A stretch of DNA of 64,000 nt from Pseudomonadota bacterium (GTDB lineage: Bacteria > Pseudomonadota > Alphaproteobacteria > Rhizobiales > Hyphomicrobiaceae). Made by a program: the position numbers and the translations under genes. The notes under the pieces were generated by a model, which was not told where the DNA came from, did not search any database, and saw only the letters and a program-made list of their open reading frames with translations. Each line of letters begins with the position of its first letter. Position 1 is the stretch's first letter. Positions 44,210 to 55,166 of this stretch are shown here, one piece after another. Location of the stretch: the NCBI GenBank assembly GCA_018242215.1, contig JAFECG010000018.1, positions 62,001 to 126,000 of the forward strand. Direction: 5' to 3'.

Positions 44210-45754
44210 ATGAGCATCAAGCTGCAATTGCCGAAGCTGGTCGACGCCAAGCCTCGGATTACCGTTATCGGCGTCGGCGGCGCCGGCTGCAACGCCGTCA
44301 ACAATATGATCGCGGCCGGCCTGCAGGGCGTGCAGTTCGTGGTTGCGAACACGGATGCGCAGTCGCTCGAGGCGTCAAGCGCAGAACACCGCATTCAGCT
44401 TGGCATCAATTTGACCGAGGGACTCGGAGCGGGGGCGCGGCCAGAGGTCGGGGAAGCGGCGGCCGAAGAAGCGCTGGAAGAGCTGCGAACACATATCGCG
44501 GGCGCGCACATGGTGTTCATCGCGGCCGGGATGGGTGGTGGAACCGGTACGGGCGCGGCGGCCGTGATCGCGCGGATCGCTCGCGAACTTGGAGCGCTAA
44601 CGGTCGGCGTCGTTTGTAAGCCATTCCAGTTCGAAGGCGCGCGGCGCATGCGGATCGCAGAGGCGGGTGTTGAGAACCTGCGGCATCTCGTCGATACGCT
44701 GATCGTCATTCCGAATCAAAATCTGTTCCGTATCGCCAACGAGCGCACGACTTTTGCCGAAGCCTTCGTCCTTGCAGACCAGGTGCTCTATTCCGGCGTC
44801 GCCTGCATCGTCGAGCTTGTTCTCAAGGAAGGGCTTATCAATCTCGATTTCGCCGACGTGCGCACGATCATGAGCGGAATGGGCACGGCGATGATGGGAA
44901 CCGGCGAAGCCACCGGCGAGCGGCGTGCGATCCTCGCGGCCGAAGAAGCCATTGCCAATCCGCTTCTCGACGATGTGACGCTTCGCGGCGCCAAGGGGCT
45001 TCTGCTCTCGATCTCGGGGGGCCGGGACATGACGCTCTATGAGGTCGACGAGTCGGCAAGTCGGATTCGGCAGGAAGTCGACCCTGATGCGAATATCATC
45101 GTCGGTGCGACGTTCGACGAGCAGCTCGGCGACAGGCTACGCGTTTCGATCGTGGCTTCGGGAATGAATCCGAGGGCTGAGCAGGCACTCCGGCAGCAAA
45201 GCGCGCCCGCTTCGACAACTTTGAGCCAAACGGCTCCAATTTCTTCGATCCCGGACATTGCGCAACAGCCGTACTCCGCTCCACATCAGCAGATGGCGGC
45301 TCCGGCGATGGCCCCAGGGGCGCCTGGTGATTTGCAGAGGCGTCTAGCGGAGGCGCTCCAGGCGCAGCCGGCCCCAAATCAGCAGAATTTTTCTGCGGCT
45401 ATCCACAATGAGGCACCTCGTTCCAACCGCGACGCGTGGGTTGCTCCGGGAAATGTCATGATCGAAGACGGTCTGGAAAATTTTCCTCCCCTGTCAGGGA
45501 ACGCTTTGTTGCGGACGCCACCGCTTCCAGCAGAGGGTGCAGCGCCGACCTACGACTATCGATTCGAGCCGCAGGCGCCCACGGAAGTTCAGCGCACCTC
45601 TCGTCGCGTTCCGCGCATCGAAGAATTTCCTCCGCAGGCTCAGAAAGAATGGAATGCGCGCCGCGGCGGCGGTGTCCATGCAAATGCCAGAGATGAAGAA
45701 GAGCAAAGAAAACCGGGCCTTTTTGGACGTCTCGCTGGGCTCGGGCGGAAATAA
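44210..45754 (+). CDS. ftsZ: cell division protein FtsZ
   Basis: 514 residues from the ATG at 44210 with GGGGA upstream. The tubulin-like core is clear: [20 protein letters not shown], the GTP signature [11 protein letters not shown] at about 106-116, and the T7 segment [20 protein letters not shown]. After about residue 320 comes a long Gln/Pro/Ala-rich linker of roughly 190 residues, ending in [16 protein letters not shown] and the basic tail [12 protein letters not shown]. Long linkers are usual in this order. FtsZ forms the ring that organises division. A 372-base gap to lpxC follows. Confidence 0.97.
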   Translation: MSIKLQLPKLVDAKPRITVIGVGGAGCNAVNNMIAAGLQGVQFVVANTDAQSLEASSAEHRIQLGINLTEGLGAGARPEVGEAAAEEALEELRTHIAGAHMVFIAAGMGGGTGTGAAAVIARIARELGALTVGVVCKPFQFEGARRMRIAEAGVENLRHLVDTLIVIPNQNLFRIANERTTFAEAFVLADQVLYSGVACIVELVLKEGLINLDFADVRTIMSGMGTAMMGTGEATGERRAILAAEEAIANPLLDDVTLRGAKGLLLSISGGRDMTLYEVDESASRIRQEVDPDANIIVGATFDEQLGDRLRVSIVASGMNPRAEQALRQQSAPASTTLSQTAPISSIPDIAQQPYSAPHQQMAAPAMAPGAPGDLQRRLAEALQAQPAPNQQNFSAAIHNEAPRSNRDAWVAPGNVMIEDGLENFPPLSGNALLRTPPLPAEGAAPTYDYRFEPQAPTEVQRTSRRVPRIEEFPPQAQKEWNARRGGGVHANARDEEEQRKPGLFGRLAGLGRK

Positions 45755-45780
45755 TCAGAGGCAGGAATGTATCCTCTGAT
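45754..45780 (+). terminator. hairpin at the end of ftsZ
   Basis: ATCAGAGG (45754-45761) and CCTCTGAT (45773-45780) are perfect inverted copies around an 11-base loop, starting at the last base of the ftsZ stop codon. No T-run follows, so termination would be inefficient or depend on other factors; it could instead stabilise the message. It probably marks the end of the main dcw transcript. Confidence 0.4.
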
Positions 45781-45989
45781 GCTGTGGTGCAGTCGGCGTT
45801 GGATCGTGAAAAAAGCGTGGCAAACACGTGTCGTTTCGGTCTTGCGGAACGCGGTCAAAATGGGGCTGCATCAAGACGGGCAAAACGTCAAGGATGGTTG
45901 CTAAAGCGTAACACAATGTAAGAAAGCGTGATTTGTCGGTGTTTAGCGAAGCAGTTAGCTTTTGGGCATCGACTACTTTTGATGAGCTT
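45781..45989. other. intergenic region between ftsZ and lpxC
   Basis: No gene is supported in this stretch. It is richer in A than its surroundings around 45895-45935, where AAAGCGTAAC and GAAAGCGTGA make a loose direct repeat. I could not assign an operator or RNA. A candidate promoter for lpxC lies at its right end. Confidence 0.4.
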
Positions 45990-46018
45990 TTGACCAGCGC
46001 TGACACGGCCAAAATAAG
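45990..46018 (+). promoter_or_regulatory. candidate promoter of lpxC
   Basis: TTGACC (45990-45995) and AATAAG (46013-46018) are separated by 17 bases; the -10 matches four of six consensus positions. The RNA would start near 46025, giving a leader of about 100 bases. This supports lpxC being transcribed separately from ftsZ. Confidence 0.45.
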
Positions 46019-46126
46019 GCTGGAATGCTCTGGACGAATCAGGAGGACATCAGGGTAGTCAGGGGGTGGTTGGCCGCACAATGCTGGGGAGCAGCGGTCC
46101 ACCAGAGAAATGAGGGACGGCGCTGT

Positions 46127-47068
46127 ATGTCGAATCGATTCATCGGTGCGCGGCAAACCACGCTTGCCCGCGAGATCCAGTTGACAGGCACGGGGGTGCA
46201 CAGCGGAGCTCCGGTATCACTCACACTGCATCCTGCAGAGGCTGATACTGGGCTCCGCTTTCTCGTTACGAAACGAGGAAGAGTCATCTCGGAAATCGCG
46301 GCGCACGTCGCCAACGTCAAAAATCTTACACTTTGTACCGTCATCGGCGACGGCGCCGGAACAACGGTCGGAACGGTCGAACATCTCCTCGCCGCACTTC
46401 GCGGCCTCTCGATCGACAATCTCTACATCGAAATCGACAGCAAAGAAGTTCCGATCATGGACGGCAGCGCGGCGGAATTCGTCGATGCCATCGATCGGGT
46501 CGGTATTCGCGAACTCGCAGAACCTCGCAAATATATCCGTGTTCTCAAACCTGTCCGGGTGGAAGAGGGTGGCTGCTGGGGCGAGCTTGAGCCACACGCC
46601 GGCTTCCGCATGGATGTTGAAATCGACTTTTCGTCGCCCGTCATCGGCCGTCAGCGTCTGCAGTACGAGATGAGCCCCGGCGTATTCCGTCACGAACTGT
46701 CCCGCGCCCGCACCTTCGGCTTCATGAGCGATGTCGAGAAGCTCTGGAAGGCCGGTCTCGCACTCGGTGCCGATCTCACCAACACCGTCGCGATCGGCGA
46801 AGGCAAGGTTATGAACCGCGAAGGGCTGCGCTATCCGCAGGAATTCGTCCGCCATAAGATGCTCGACGCGGTTGGCGACTTGGCTCTCGCTGGACAGCCG
46901 TTGCTGGGGGCATATCGCTCTTACAGGGGCGGGCATAAGCTCAATTCGATGGTGCTTCAGGCTCTCTTCGCTGATGCGTCGAACTGGGAATTCGCTCTGG
47001 CGCCTCGCACCCGGACCAGCCGTTCGCCTGTTCAGATGATTTCGGAGACCGTCGTCGCGGCCGAATAG
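46127..47068 (+). CDS. lpxC: UDP-3-O-acyl-N-acetylglucosamine deacetylase LpxC
   Basis: 313 residues from the ATG at 46127; an ATG at 46025 would add 34 residues without family support. The zinc ligands are His86 in VGTVEHLLAALRGLSIDN, and the His and Asp of FVRHKMLDAVGDLALAG; the catalytic His is in YRSYRGGHKLNSMVLQAL. It carries out the committed step of lipid A synthesis. Its position after ftsZ is the usual one in proteobacteria. Confidence 0.97.
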   Translation: MSNRFIGARQTTLAREIQLTGTGVHSGAPVSLTLHPAEADTGLRFLVTKRGRVISEIAAHVANVKNLTLCTVIGDGAGTTVGTVEHLLAALRGLSIDNLYIEIDSKEVPIMDGSAAEFVDAIDRVGIRELAEPRKYIRVLKPVRVEEGGCWGELEPHAGFRMDVEIDFSSPVIGRQRLQYEMSPGVFRHELSRARTFGFMSDVEKLWKAGLALGADLTNTVAIGEGKVMNREGLRYPQEFVRHKMLDAVGDLALAGQPLLGAYRSYRGGHKLNSMVLQALFADASNWEFALAPRTRTSRSPVQMISETVVAAE

Positions 47069-47285
47069 GCGCCCTGGCCTATCAGCATCGGCAAATATGT
47101 CGGTCTCCGCCGGCCCGGAATGCACCACATTCTGACGATAGCTTGCTGGCGGGGGCTGTTAGCAAACAGTTGTGCGCCAGCGATTCGCATTTGACTGCGC
47201 GCTCTTGAATGCTATCCGCTTGCGGTTGTTGATGAGTTGGCTGGCGTTGACTGCGTGCCGGCCTCGGTGGGAAGCAGCGCGGCGC

Positions 47286-48170
47286 ATGATGATATCGACA
47301 CGTACCATTCTCAGGATCTTTGGCGCTGTGTCGGTGCTGGTGACGCTGGCGCTCGCCGGCTGCGGCGGACCTAAAATCGATTCAGCCGTTCTCAATCCCG
47401 ATCCGCCATCGAAGATGTATGGCGATGCCGACGCGCTGATGACCAAAGGCAGCTTCGAAGACGCGGCGAAGAAGTTCGAAGCGGTGGATCGCGAGCATCC
47501 CTATTCGCCGGAAGCACGCAAATCGATCGTCATGGCTGCTTATGCCTATTATCGGGCCGGTAAAGCGCCAGAGGCAATCGCAACGGCCGAGCGCTATGTG
47601 GCCTTGCATCCCGGTACGCAGGAAGCACCGCTTGCGCATCACATCATCGCGCAGTCCTACTTCGACCAGATGACCAAGGCGGATCGCGATCAGACGCCCG
47701 CGCGAAAGGCACTTGAGCAATTCAAAATTTTGAAAGCGCGGTATCCGGACAGCGAGTATGCAAAGGAAGCGGACAACAAGATGCGCATCTGCTTGGATAA
47801 TCTCGCGGCCCAGGAGATGGAGGTCGGGCGCTATTACCTCGATCGCCATAATTATGTAGGGGCGATCAACCGCTTCAAGACGGTCATATCCGATTATCAG
47901 ACGACGGCGCACGTTGAGGAAGCGCTGGCACGCCTGGTCGAATGCTATATGGCGCTTGGGATTACAAAAGAAGCGCAGAACGCGGCGGCGATCCTGGGTC
48001 ACAACTATCCGGACAGCAAGTGGTACAAGGATTCCTACGCGCTGCTGGAATCTGGCGGCTTGGCACCGCGCGAGGATAGTGAATCCTGGCTCAGCAAGAC
48101 CTGGAATGCCGTTCCGAAGCTCTCAGTGCCGTCGATCAAGATGCCGAGCATAAGCATGGGTAGCGGCTGA
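47286..48170 (+). CDS. bamD: outer membrane assembly lipoprotein BamD (ComL)
   Basis: 294 residues from the first of two adjacent ATG codons at 47286. The signal peptide ends in LALAGC with the lipid-modified Cys at 26. The mature part is a row of about five TPR-like repeats, for example KGSFEDAAKKFEAVDREHPY, AHHIIAQSYFDQMTKADRD and DRHNYVGAINRFKTVISDYQ. BamD is an essential part of the BAM complex that inserts beta-barrel proteins. A strong terminator follows 43 bases after the stop. Confidence 0.95.
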   Translation: MMISTRTILRIFGAVSVLVTLALAGCGGPKIDSAVLNPDPPSKMYGDADALMTKGSFEDAAKKFEAVDREHPYSPEARKSIVMAAYAYYRAGKAPEAIATAERYVALHPGTQEAPLAHHIIAQSYFDQMTKADRDQTPARKALEQFKILKARYPDSEYAKEADNKMRICLDNLAAQEMEVGRYYLDRHNYVGAINRFKTVISDYQTTAHVEEALARLVECYMALGITKEAQNAAAILGHNYPDSKWYKDSYALLESGGLAPREDSESWLSKTWNAVPKLSVPSIKMPSISMGSG

Positions 48171-48204
48171 TTTCGCCTCCGTTTTCAATATCGTATTGTG
48201 CTAG

Positions 48205-50409
<2,205 letters not shown>

Positions 50410-50426
50410 CAGGTCTCAACCGTTCA

Positions 50427-50606
50427 TCAGCTTGCTGTCAGCGCGATGAAGATCTCGCCGTCGCGCATCCTGACTTCAATACTGTCGTCACCATCCGATG
50501 CTTGAGTGAGAACCGCCATCAGGCTTTCGGGCCGTGAAAATCGGATGCCGGACTTCAATGGTTCCGGGAGGTGCGGGGCAGCGCTGACTTCGTGAATATC
50601 AAACAT
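50427..50606 (-). CDS. small hypothetical protein, 59 aa
   Basis: The ATG at 50606 is preceded by AGGAGAAGGAG with good spacing, one of the strongest ribosome binding sites in the window. The protein begins MFDIHEVSAAPHLPEPLKSG, then has RFSRPESLMAVLTQASDGDD and ends EVRMRDGEIFIALTAS. It is acidic, soluble and has no Cys. The C-terminal half looks like a short beta structure. It lies 90 bases downstream of the aminopeptidase gene on the same strand and converges on ligA. I recognise no family. Confidence 0.6.
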   Translation of the reverse strand: MFDIHEVSAAPHLPEPLKSGIRFSRPESLMAVLTQASDGDDSIEVRMRDGEIFIALTAS

Positions 50607-50696
50607 TCGGTCACTCCTTCTCCTGGCCGGCAGAAAGAGGAGTTACGAGACGGCAACGATTTAAGCTGTCACGGGCGAAACAGAGATGTCGGGAAC

Positions 50697-52508
50697 TCAG
50701 ATCGGCTGTGTCGCCTGTTTCAGCCAATTGCGGGTGGAGGGGTCGAGGTTCGGCGCGAGCGCATCGAAGACGTGTTTGTGATAGCCGTTGAGCCAGTCGC
50801 GCTCGCTCTTGTCGAGCATCTCGGGAAGGATCAGCCTGCGGTCGATCGGTGCGAGCGTCAGCGTTTCGAACGCCATCATCTCGCGATCGCCACCATCGAT
50901 CTCCTCTGGGAGTGTGACGAGCACGACGTTCTCGATGCGGATGCCGTATTCGCCGACCTTGTAATATCCGGGTTCGTTCGAGATCAGCATGCCGGGATGC
51001 AAAACGGCCATGCCGGCGCGGGAGATCGATTGCGGGCCCTCATGCACCGAAAGATAGCTGCCGATGCCATGACCGGTGCCATGATCGAAATCCGCACCGA
51101 TCTGCCAGAGCGCGCGGCGGGCGAAGGGGTCGAGATCGATGCCCCGCGTCCCCTTCGGGAAGCGGGCAGTCGCGACAGCGATATGGCCTTTGAGAACAGC
51201 GGTGAAGTGGCGCTTCATGTCGTGGATCGGCTCGCCGACGGCAACGGTGCGTGTGATGTCGGTCGTGCCATCCGGGTACTGTCCGCCGCTATCGATCAGG
51301 AACAGCTCATCGGGCTGGACGCGGCGGTTCGTTTCCTCCGTCACGCGATAGTGCACGATCGCACCGTTGGGGCCTGAGCCCGAGATCGTCGGGAAGCTTA
51401 CGTCGCGGAGCATGTTGGTGTCGCGGCGGAACTCTTCGAGCTTCTGCACCGCCGTGATCTCATCGAGCGTCCCGTCGGAGGCCCAGTCGTCGAGCCAAGC
51501 AAGAAAGCGGACGATGGCGTGTCCGTCGCGAACGTGCGCGGCCCGGGCGCCGATGACCTCGGCGTCGGATTTGATGGCTTTCGGAATGATGCAAGGATCC
51601 TGGCCACGCGCGATCAGCTTGCCGCCGAGTTTCTGTTCGAACCAATAGGCCGCGCTTTCGGGATCGAGGCGCACACGCTTGCCTTTGGCCTTCAGTTCTT
51701 TCACGCGGTCGGCAAGTTTTTCGGGTGGGAGGAGTTTGGCGACGGGCGAGACTTCGGCGCGCGCTTCCGGTTCGAGCCGGCCGGGGGCGATGAACAACTC
51801 GGCCTTGCCGCTCGCGGGCACGATGGCGAACGCGAGCACGACGGGATTGTGGGCGACGTCGCTGCCGCGAATGTTGAAGAGCCAGCAGATGGAATCCGGA
51901 AGAGTCAGGATGACCGCGGTCTGGCCATCCTCCTTGAGGCGCGTCTGCAGCTCGGAGATCTTGTCGGCCGCCGTTCTGCCGGCGAAGGCGATCGGCTGCG
52001 CGATGACCGGGTTTTGCGGCGGCTTAGGGCGCTCCTTGCCCCAAACCACGTCGATCGGATTTTTTGAGAGGGCCTTGAGCTTGAGACCTTTGGGTTCGAG
52101 CGCAGCCTTCAGGCGATTGATTTCGCCTGCGGTGTGGTTCCATGGATCGAAGCCAATGGTGCCACCTTTGCCGACATTTGCCATCAGCCAATCGGCAAGC
52201 TTTGCACGCGGCAGCAGCGAGACTTCGAAGACGTTCGTATCGGTTTCAGCGCCAGCTTGAACGGTATAGCGACCGTCGACCATCAACACCGCGGCCTTCC
52301 GAGTGACGACAGCGATACCGGCCGAGCCCGAAAATCCCGTCAGCCATTTGAGGCGCTCGGCACACGCGGGCACGTATTCGCCCTGGTGTTTGTCGGATCG
52401 AGGGACGAGAACTGCGTCGATTTTCGCTTTTGCCATGGAGGCGCGAAGCGCTTTCACGCGCTCGGCGACGCGCTCCGGCTCGGACAACGATTGGAAGGTC
52501 TGTAGCAT
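50697..52508 (-). CDS. M24 family aminopeptidase P (Xaa-Pro aminopeptidase)
   Basis: 603 residues, the long form with two creatinase-like N-terminal domains (PRSDKHQGEYVPACAERLKW, GFSGSAGIAVVTRKAAVLMV) and a C-terminal pita-bread catalytic domain. The metal ligands are present: FLIDSGGQYPDGTTDITRTV supplies two Asp, GADFDHGTGHGIGSYLSVHE the His, and ISNEPGYYKVGEYGIRIENV the Glu residues. It removes N-terminal residues next to proline in the cytoplasm. The ATG at 52508 fits the family; a TTG at 52544 overlaps the prmA stop as TTGA and could be used instead. Confidence 0.94.
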   Translation of the reverse strand: MLQTFQSLSEPERVAERVKALRASMAKAKIDAVLVPRSDKHQGEYVPACAERLKWLTGFSGSAGIAVVTRKAAVLMVDGRYTVQAGAETDTNVFEVSLLPRAKLADWLMANVGKGGTIGFDPWNHTAGEINRLKAALEPKGLKLKALSKNPIDVVWGKERPKPPQNPVIAQPIAFAGRTAADKISELQTRLKEDGQTAVILTLPDSICWLFNIRGSDVAHNPVVLAFAIVPASGKAELFIAPGRLEPEARAEVSPVAKLLPPEKLADRVKELKAKGKRVRLDPESAAYWFEQKLGGKLIARGQDPCIIPKAIKSDAEVIGARAAHVRDGHAIVRFLAWLDDWASDGTLDEITAVQKLEEFRRDTNMLRDVSFPTISGSGPNGAIVHYRVTEETNRRVQPDELFLIDSGGQYPDGTTDITRTVAVGEPIHDMKRHFTAVLKGHIAVATARFPKGTRGIDLDPFARRALWQIGADFDHGTGHGIGSYLSVHEGPQSISRAGMAVLHPGMLISNEPGYYKVGEYGIRIENVVLVTLPEEIDGGDREMMAFETLTLAPIDRRLILPEMLDKSERDWLNGYHKHVFDALAPNLDPSTRNWLKQATQPI

Positions 52509-52540
52509 GGGTGAGGTTCTAAGCGCGAGACTCGTGGATT

Positions 52541-53416
52541 TCAACGCCGCCTGAAGGTCAAAGTCGACCAGCCGGTCATCCGGTCGTGGCGGTTCAGCGC
52601 AAATCCGTGTGCGAGGTAGGTCGCGATCACTTCGGGCGCCTGGGGTACGAGGATGCCGGAAAGCACCAGTGTTCCACCGGGATTGACCGCGCGTGCGATC
52701 GAAGACGCCAATTGGATCAGCGGTCCTGCCAGGATGTTGGCCACGAGGAAATCGAACGGCGCGCGTTCGCGAACTTTCGGATGTCCCAGGCCATTTCCGA
52801 CGAAAAGCGCGATACGGCTCCTGACGCCGTTGAGGCGGACGTTTTCGGTCGCGACCTTCACCGACTGCGCGTCCATGTCGGCGGCGACGATCCGTGTTTT
52901 CGGCATAGCCTTGGCGGTCGCAATTGCCAGGACGCCCGAGCCGCAGCCGAGGTCGAGCATGTTCTCGAAGGTGCGCGCACGCGTGAGCCTATCGATGGCG
53001 AGAAGGCATCCGAGCGTCGTTGCGTGGTGCGCGGTTCCGAAGGCTTCGCCCGCATCAATGAGGATGCTGTTGGGGCCGTGAGCAATGCGGTCTTTGTCGT
53101 GGCTCCCGTGGACGGTGAACCCTCCGGCGTGCACCGGCGGCAGCGCGGCTTGCGAAATCGCGACCCAGTTCAAATCCGGAACGGTCTCGATTTCGAAAGG
53201 CGGCAAAGGCCAATCCACGAGAGCGCTCAACTCGTGCGCGAGGTCGCGATCTCCCGCTTCGACATCGAAATAGGCGTCAACGCGCCAGCGGCCGGGACCA
53301 TCCTCAAAGATGGTCAATGCGTCGGGCGGCGGTTCGAGCAGATCCTGGACCGCATTGCCGGTCGCGTAGGCGAGCGCTCGGTCGCCAAAAAGTGCAGCGA
53401 ATTTTCTGAATGCCAT
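52541..53416 (-). CDS. prmA: ribosomal protein L11 methyltransferase PrmA
   Basis: 291 residues. The SAM-binding motif I is MLDLGCGSGVLAIATAKAMP, and DFLVANILAGPLIQLASSIA matches the NILA segment of PrmA. The GEAFGTAHHATTLGCLLAID region before motif I is also family-specific. It trimethylates ribosomal protein L11 in the cytoplasm. The gene is six bases downstream of the DUF3754 gene and overlaps or abuts the aminopeptidase gene, so the three probably form one operon. Confidence 0.95.
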   Translation of the reverse strand: MAFRKFAALFGDRALAYATGNAVQDLLEPPPDALTIFEDGPGRWRVDAYFDVEAGDRDLAHELSALVDWPLPPFEIETVPDLNWVAISQAALPPVHAGGFTVHGSHDKDRIAHGPNSILIDAGEAFGTAHHATTLGCLLAIDRLTRARTFENMLDLGCGSGVLAIATAKAMPKTRIVAADMDAQSVKVATENVRLNGVRSRIALFVGNGLGHPKVRERAPFDFLVANILAGPLIQLASSIARAVNPGGTLVLSGILVPQAPEVIATYLAHGFALNRHDRMTGWSTLTFRRR

Positions 53417-53421
53417 GGACG

Positions 53422-54882
53422 TCAGGGGTTAGGGACGGATTTGCCCTCGAACTCATATCCTTCCGAGCTGATGGGATCGGGCAGGTGGTCGAGGAACAGA
53501 TCCCACTGAGCGTCGATGTGCTTCGCCGCTTCGGCCGGAGGCAACGTGACAAATGTGCCGTCCGGCTTTTCTGTCACTATGCCATCGCGGATGAGCCGAT
53601 CGAGGGCATCGTCAATTTCGAAATCAATCTTCACGCCGAATGTATGCGTCAGATAGTTTTCGATCGCGAGATCGATCGAAGGCAGATCGGCGCGGCTTGC
53701 CGGTTCCTTGGCAAGGACGCTGTAGAGCAACATCTCTTCCTTGACGTCCTCTTCGGCCCCGCGTGCGGCGATCTTCAGTATGACGCCACGGTTGTCAGCC
53801 ATCGTGTGGAAATAGAGGTTCTGCGCCATCACGACCATGTAGCGCTGCTTCTGGTTCAAGAAACCCATCGCTTGGCGAACCGCGATGCCACCGAGTCCTG
53901 CGAGCGCGCCCATTGCCGCGATCGGATTGCTCAGAAGCAGTGCGAGCTTGCCGGCAGCGCCGACGGCACCCATGCCGAGCCCGCCGCCGGCCGTCACGCC
54001 GAGACGGAGCTTGTCCATCGAGCGAAAACGCACCTCGGTGTTGGGAAAGATCATCTCGACGTCGGTGCGCGGGATGTTTTTGAAGAGCTTGAGATAAATA
54101 TGCCTGTCGTTGATTCCCGGCGGCAGGTGCTGACGGCGGCGCGCAACCCAATTTTCAGCGGCCTCGCGCGAGAGTTTCTTCTCGCGCATGACTTCCTCGA
54201 CGCGGGCTTCCGCCGATTTCAGTTTGAACATCAGAAACAGGCGCTGGAAGATCGGAACGTCGAACTCTTCCTTGTGCAGGAATTTGCGAATGCGGCGTCG
54301 CTCGTATTTGCGATTCGAGGCGCCGCGATAATAGATGGCGATCCGCTCGAAGGCCTGCATATCGACGAAGAGATCGAGGCCGTAATGGCTTTCGCGCGTC
54401 AGGATGACTTCGACATCCGTCGGATCGATGCGCTCATAATTGGCACGCACGAGGAGGCTTTCGACGCCTTCGAAAACACGATGCTGCAGCACTGCGCGAT
54501 CATCGTCAGAGAAACTGCGCGTCATCAGCAGGTCGCTGTCGGGCGAAAACGCTTCGTAGGTCTGCTCCAGATCCAGCAGCATCGCGAAATATTGCTGTTG
54601 GCGCCAGTAATCGAGATAGCGGAAGAAGCGGCGCGCTTCGGCGGCGTGTCCCGGAGGCCAGAGGTAAGATTTCGTCAACCTGTCGAGGAGGGCAAACCGG
54701 GTTACCGGGATGAAGCGCTCGCGTTTGCGCTTTTCGTCAGGTGCGAGAATGTCGATCGGTTCTTGGGCGACGTTTTCCGCGACCTCGGCCGGATGCGAGT
54801 CGAAATCGGCGAGATCGGAAATTCTCTGATAGAGACTCGGCTTCCGATGCAATCGGCCCCCTGCAAATTCCGCCGATGACAT
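53422..54882 (-). CDS. DUF3754 (TMEM143 family) protein
   Basis: 486 residues. The pattern fits DUF3754 (PF12576), a family shared with mitochondrial TMEM143: DDRAVLQHRVFEGVESLLVR, IAIYYRGASNRKYERRRIRK and HIYLKLFKNIPRTDVEMIFP. About residue 295 begins a Gly/Ala-rich hydrophobic stretch (LGVTAGGGLGMGAVGAAGKL, then NPIAAMGALAGLGGIAVRQA) that probably inserts into a membrane. No enzymatic motif is visible and the function is unknown. It is the first gene of a likely operon with prmA and the aminopeptidase. Confidence 0.85.
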   Translation of the reverse strand: MSSAEFAGGRLHRKPSLYQRISDLADFDSHPAEVAENVAQEPIDILAPDEKRKRERFIPVTRFALLDRLTKSYLWPPGHAAEARRFFRYLDYWRQQQYFAMLLDLEQTYEAFSPDSDLLMTRSFSDDDRAVLQHRVFEGVESLLVRANYERIDPTDVEVILTRESHYGLDLFVDMQAFERIAIYYRGASNRKYERRRIRKFLHKEEFDVPIFQRLFLMFKLKSAEARVEEVMREKKLSREAAENWVARRRQHLPPGINDRHIYLKLFKNIPRTDVEMIFPNTEVRFRSMDKLRLGVTAGGGLGMGAVGAAGKLALLLSNPIAAMGALAGLGGIAVRQAMGFLNQKQRYMVVMAQNLYFHTMADNRGVILKIAARGAEEDVKEEMLLYSVLAKEPASRADLPSIDLAIENYLTHTFGVKIDFEIDDALDRLIRDGIVTEKPDGTFVTLPPAEAAKHIDAQWDLFLDHLPDPISSEGYEFEGKSVPNP

Positions 54883-55047
54883 TGCACAACCCCCGGCTTT
54901 CGTTTCTATCCCTTTTCATCCCGCGCACTTCATATCGAGGCGCAGAAGTCCTTGTCGAGCGTGGCAGCACTTCGGCGCTGAAAGATGACAAGCACCCGTC
55001 TGCTCAGCGCGATGTTGCGATGCGTGAGGTTGTTAGTACATCATTAA

Positions 55048-55066
55048 ATACAAGCATGCCTTGTAT
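55048..55066. promoter_or_regulatory. inverted repeat, candidate operator
   Basis: ATACAAG (55048-55054) and CTTGTAT (55060-55066) form a perfect 7-5-7 inverted repeat in the divergent region between the DUF3754 and J-domain genes. Local AT content is high, as expected for promoters. The layout resembles a repressor operator, but no regulator gene is adjacent, so the binding protein is unknown. Confidence 0.35.
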
Positions 55067-55166
55067 GATTTGTCTTCATAACGCGGGTTCTTGCCATAGT
55101 CCTGCCGTTGTTTCGCTCGGATTATGAACGCGGCGGCACAAAGGGGACCTACGCGGGGGCGTGAGA

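Noticed and set aside
53410-54879. 489-codon plus-strand open frame opposite the DUF3754 gene
   Set aside because: The minus-strand protein matches DUF3754 in several segments; the plus-strand translation is a shadow.
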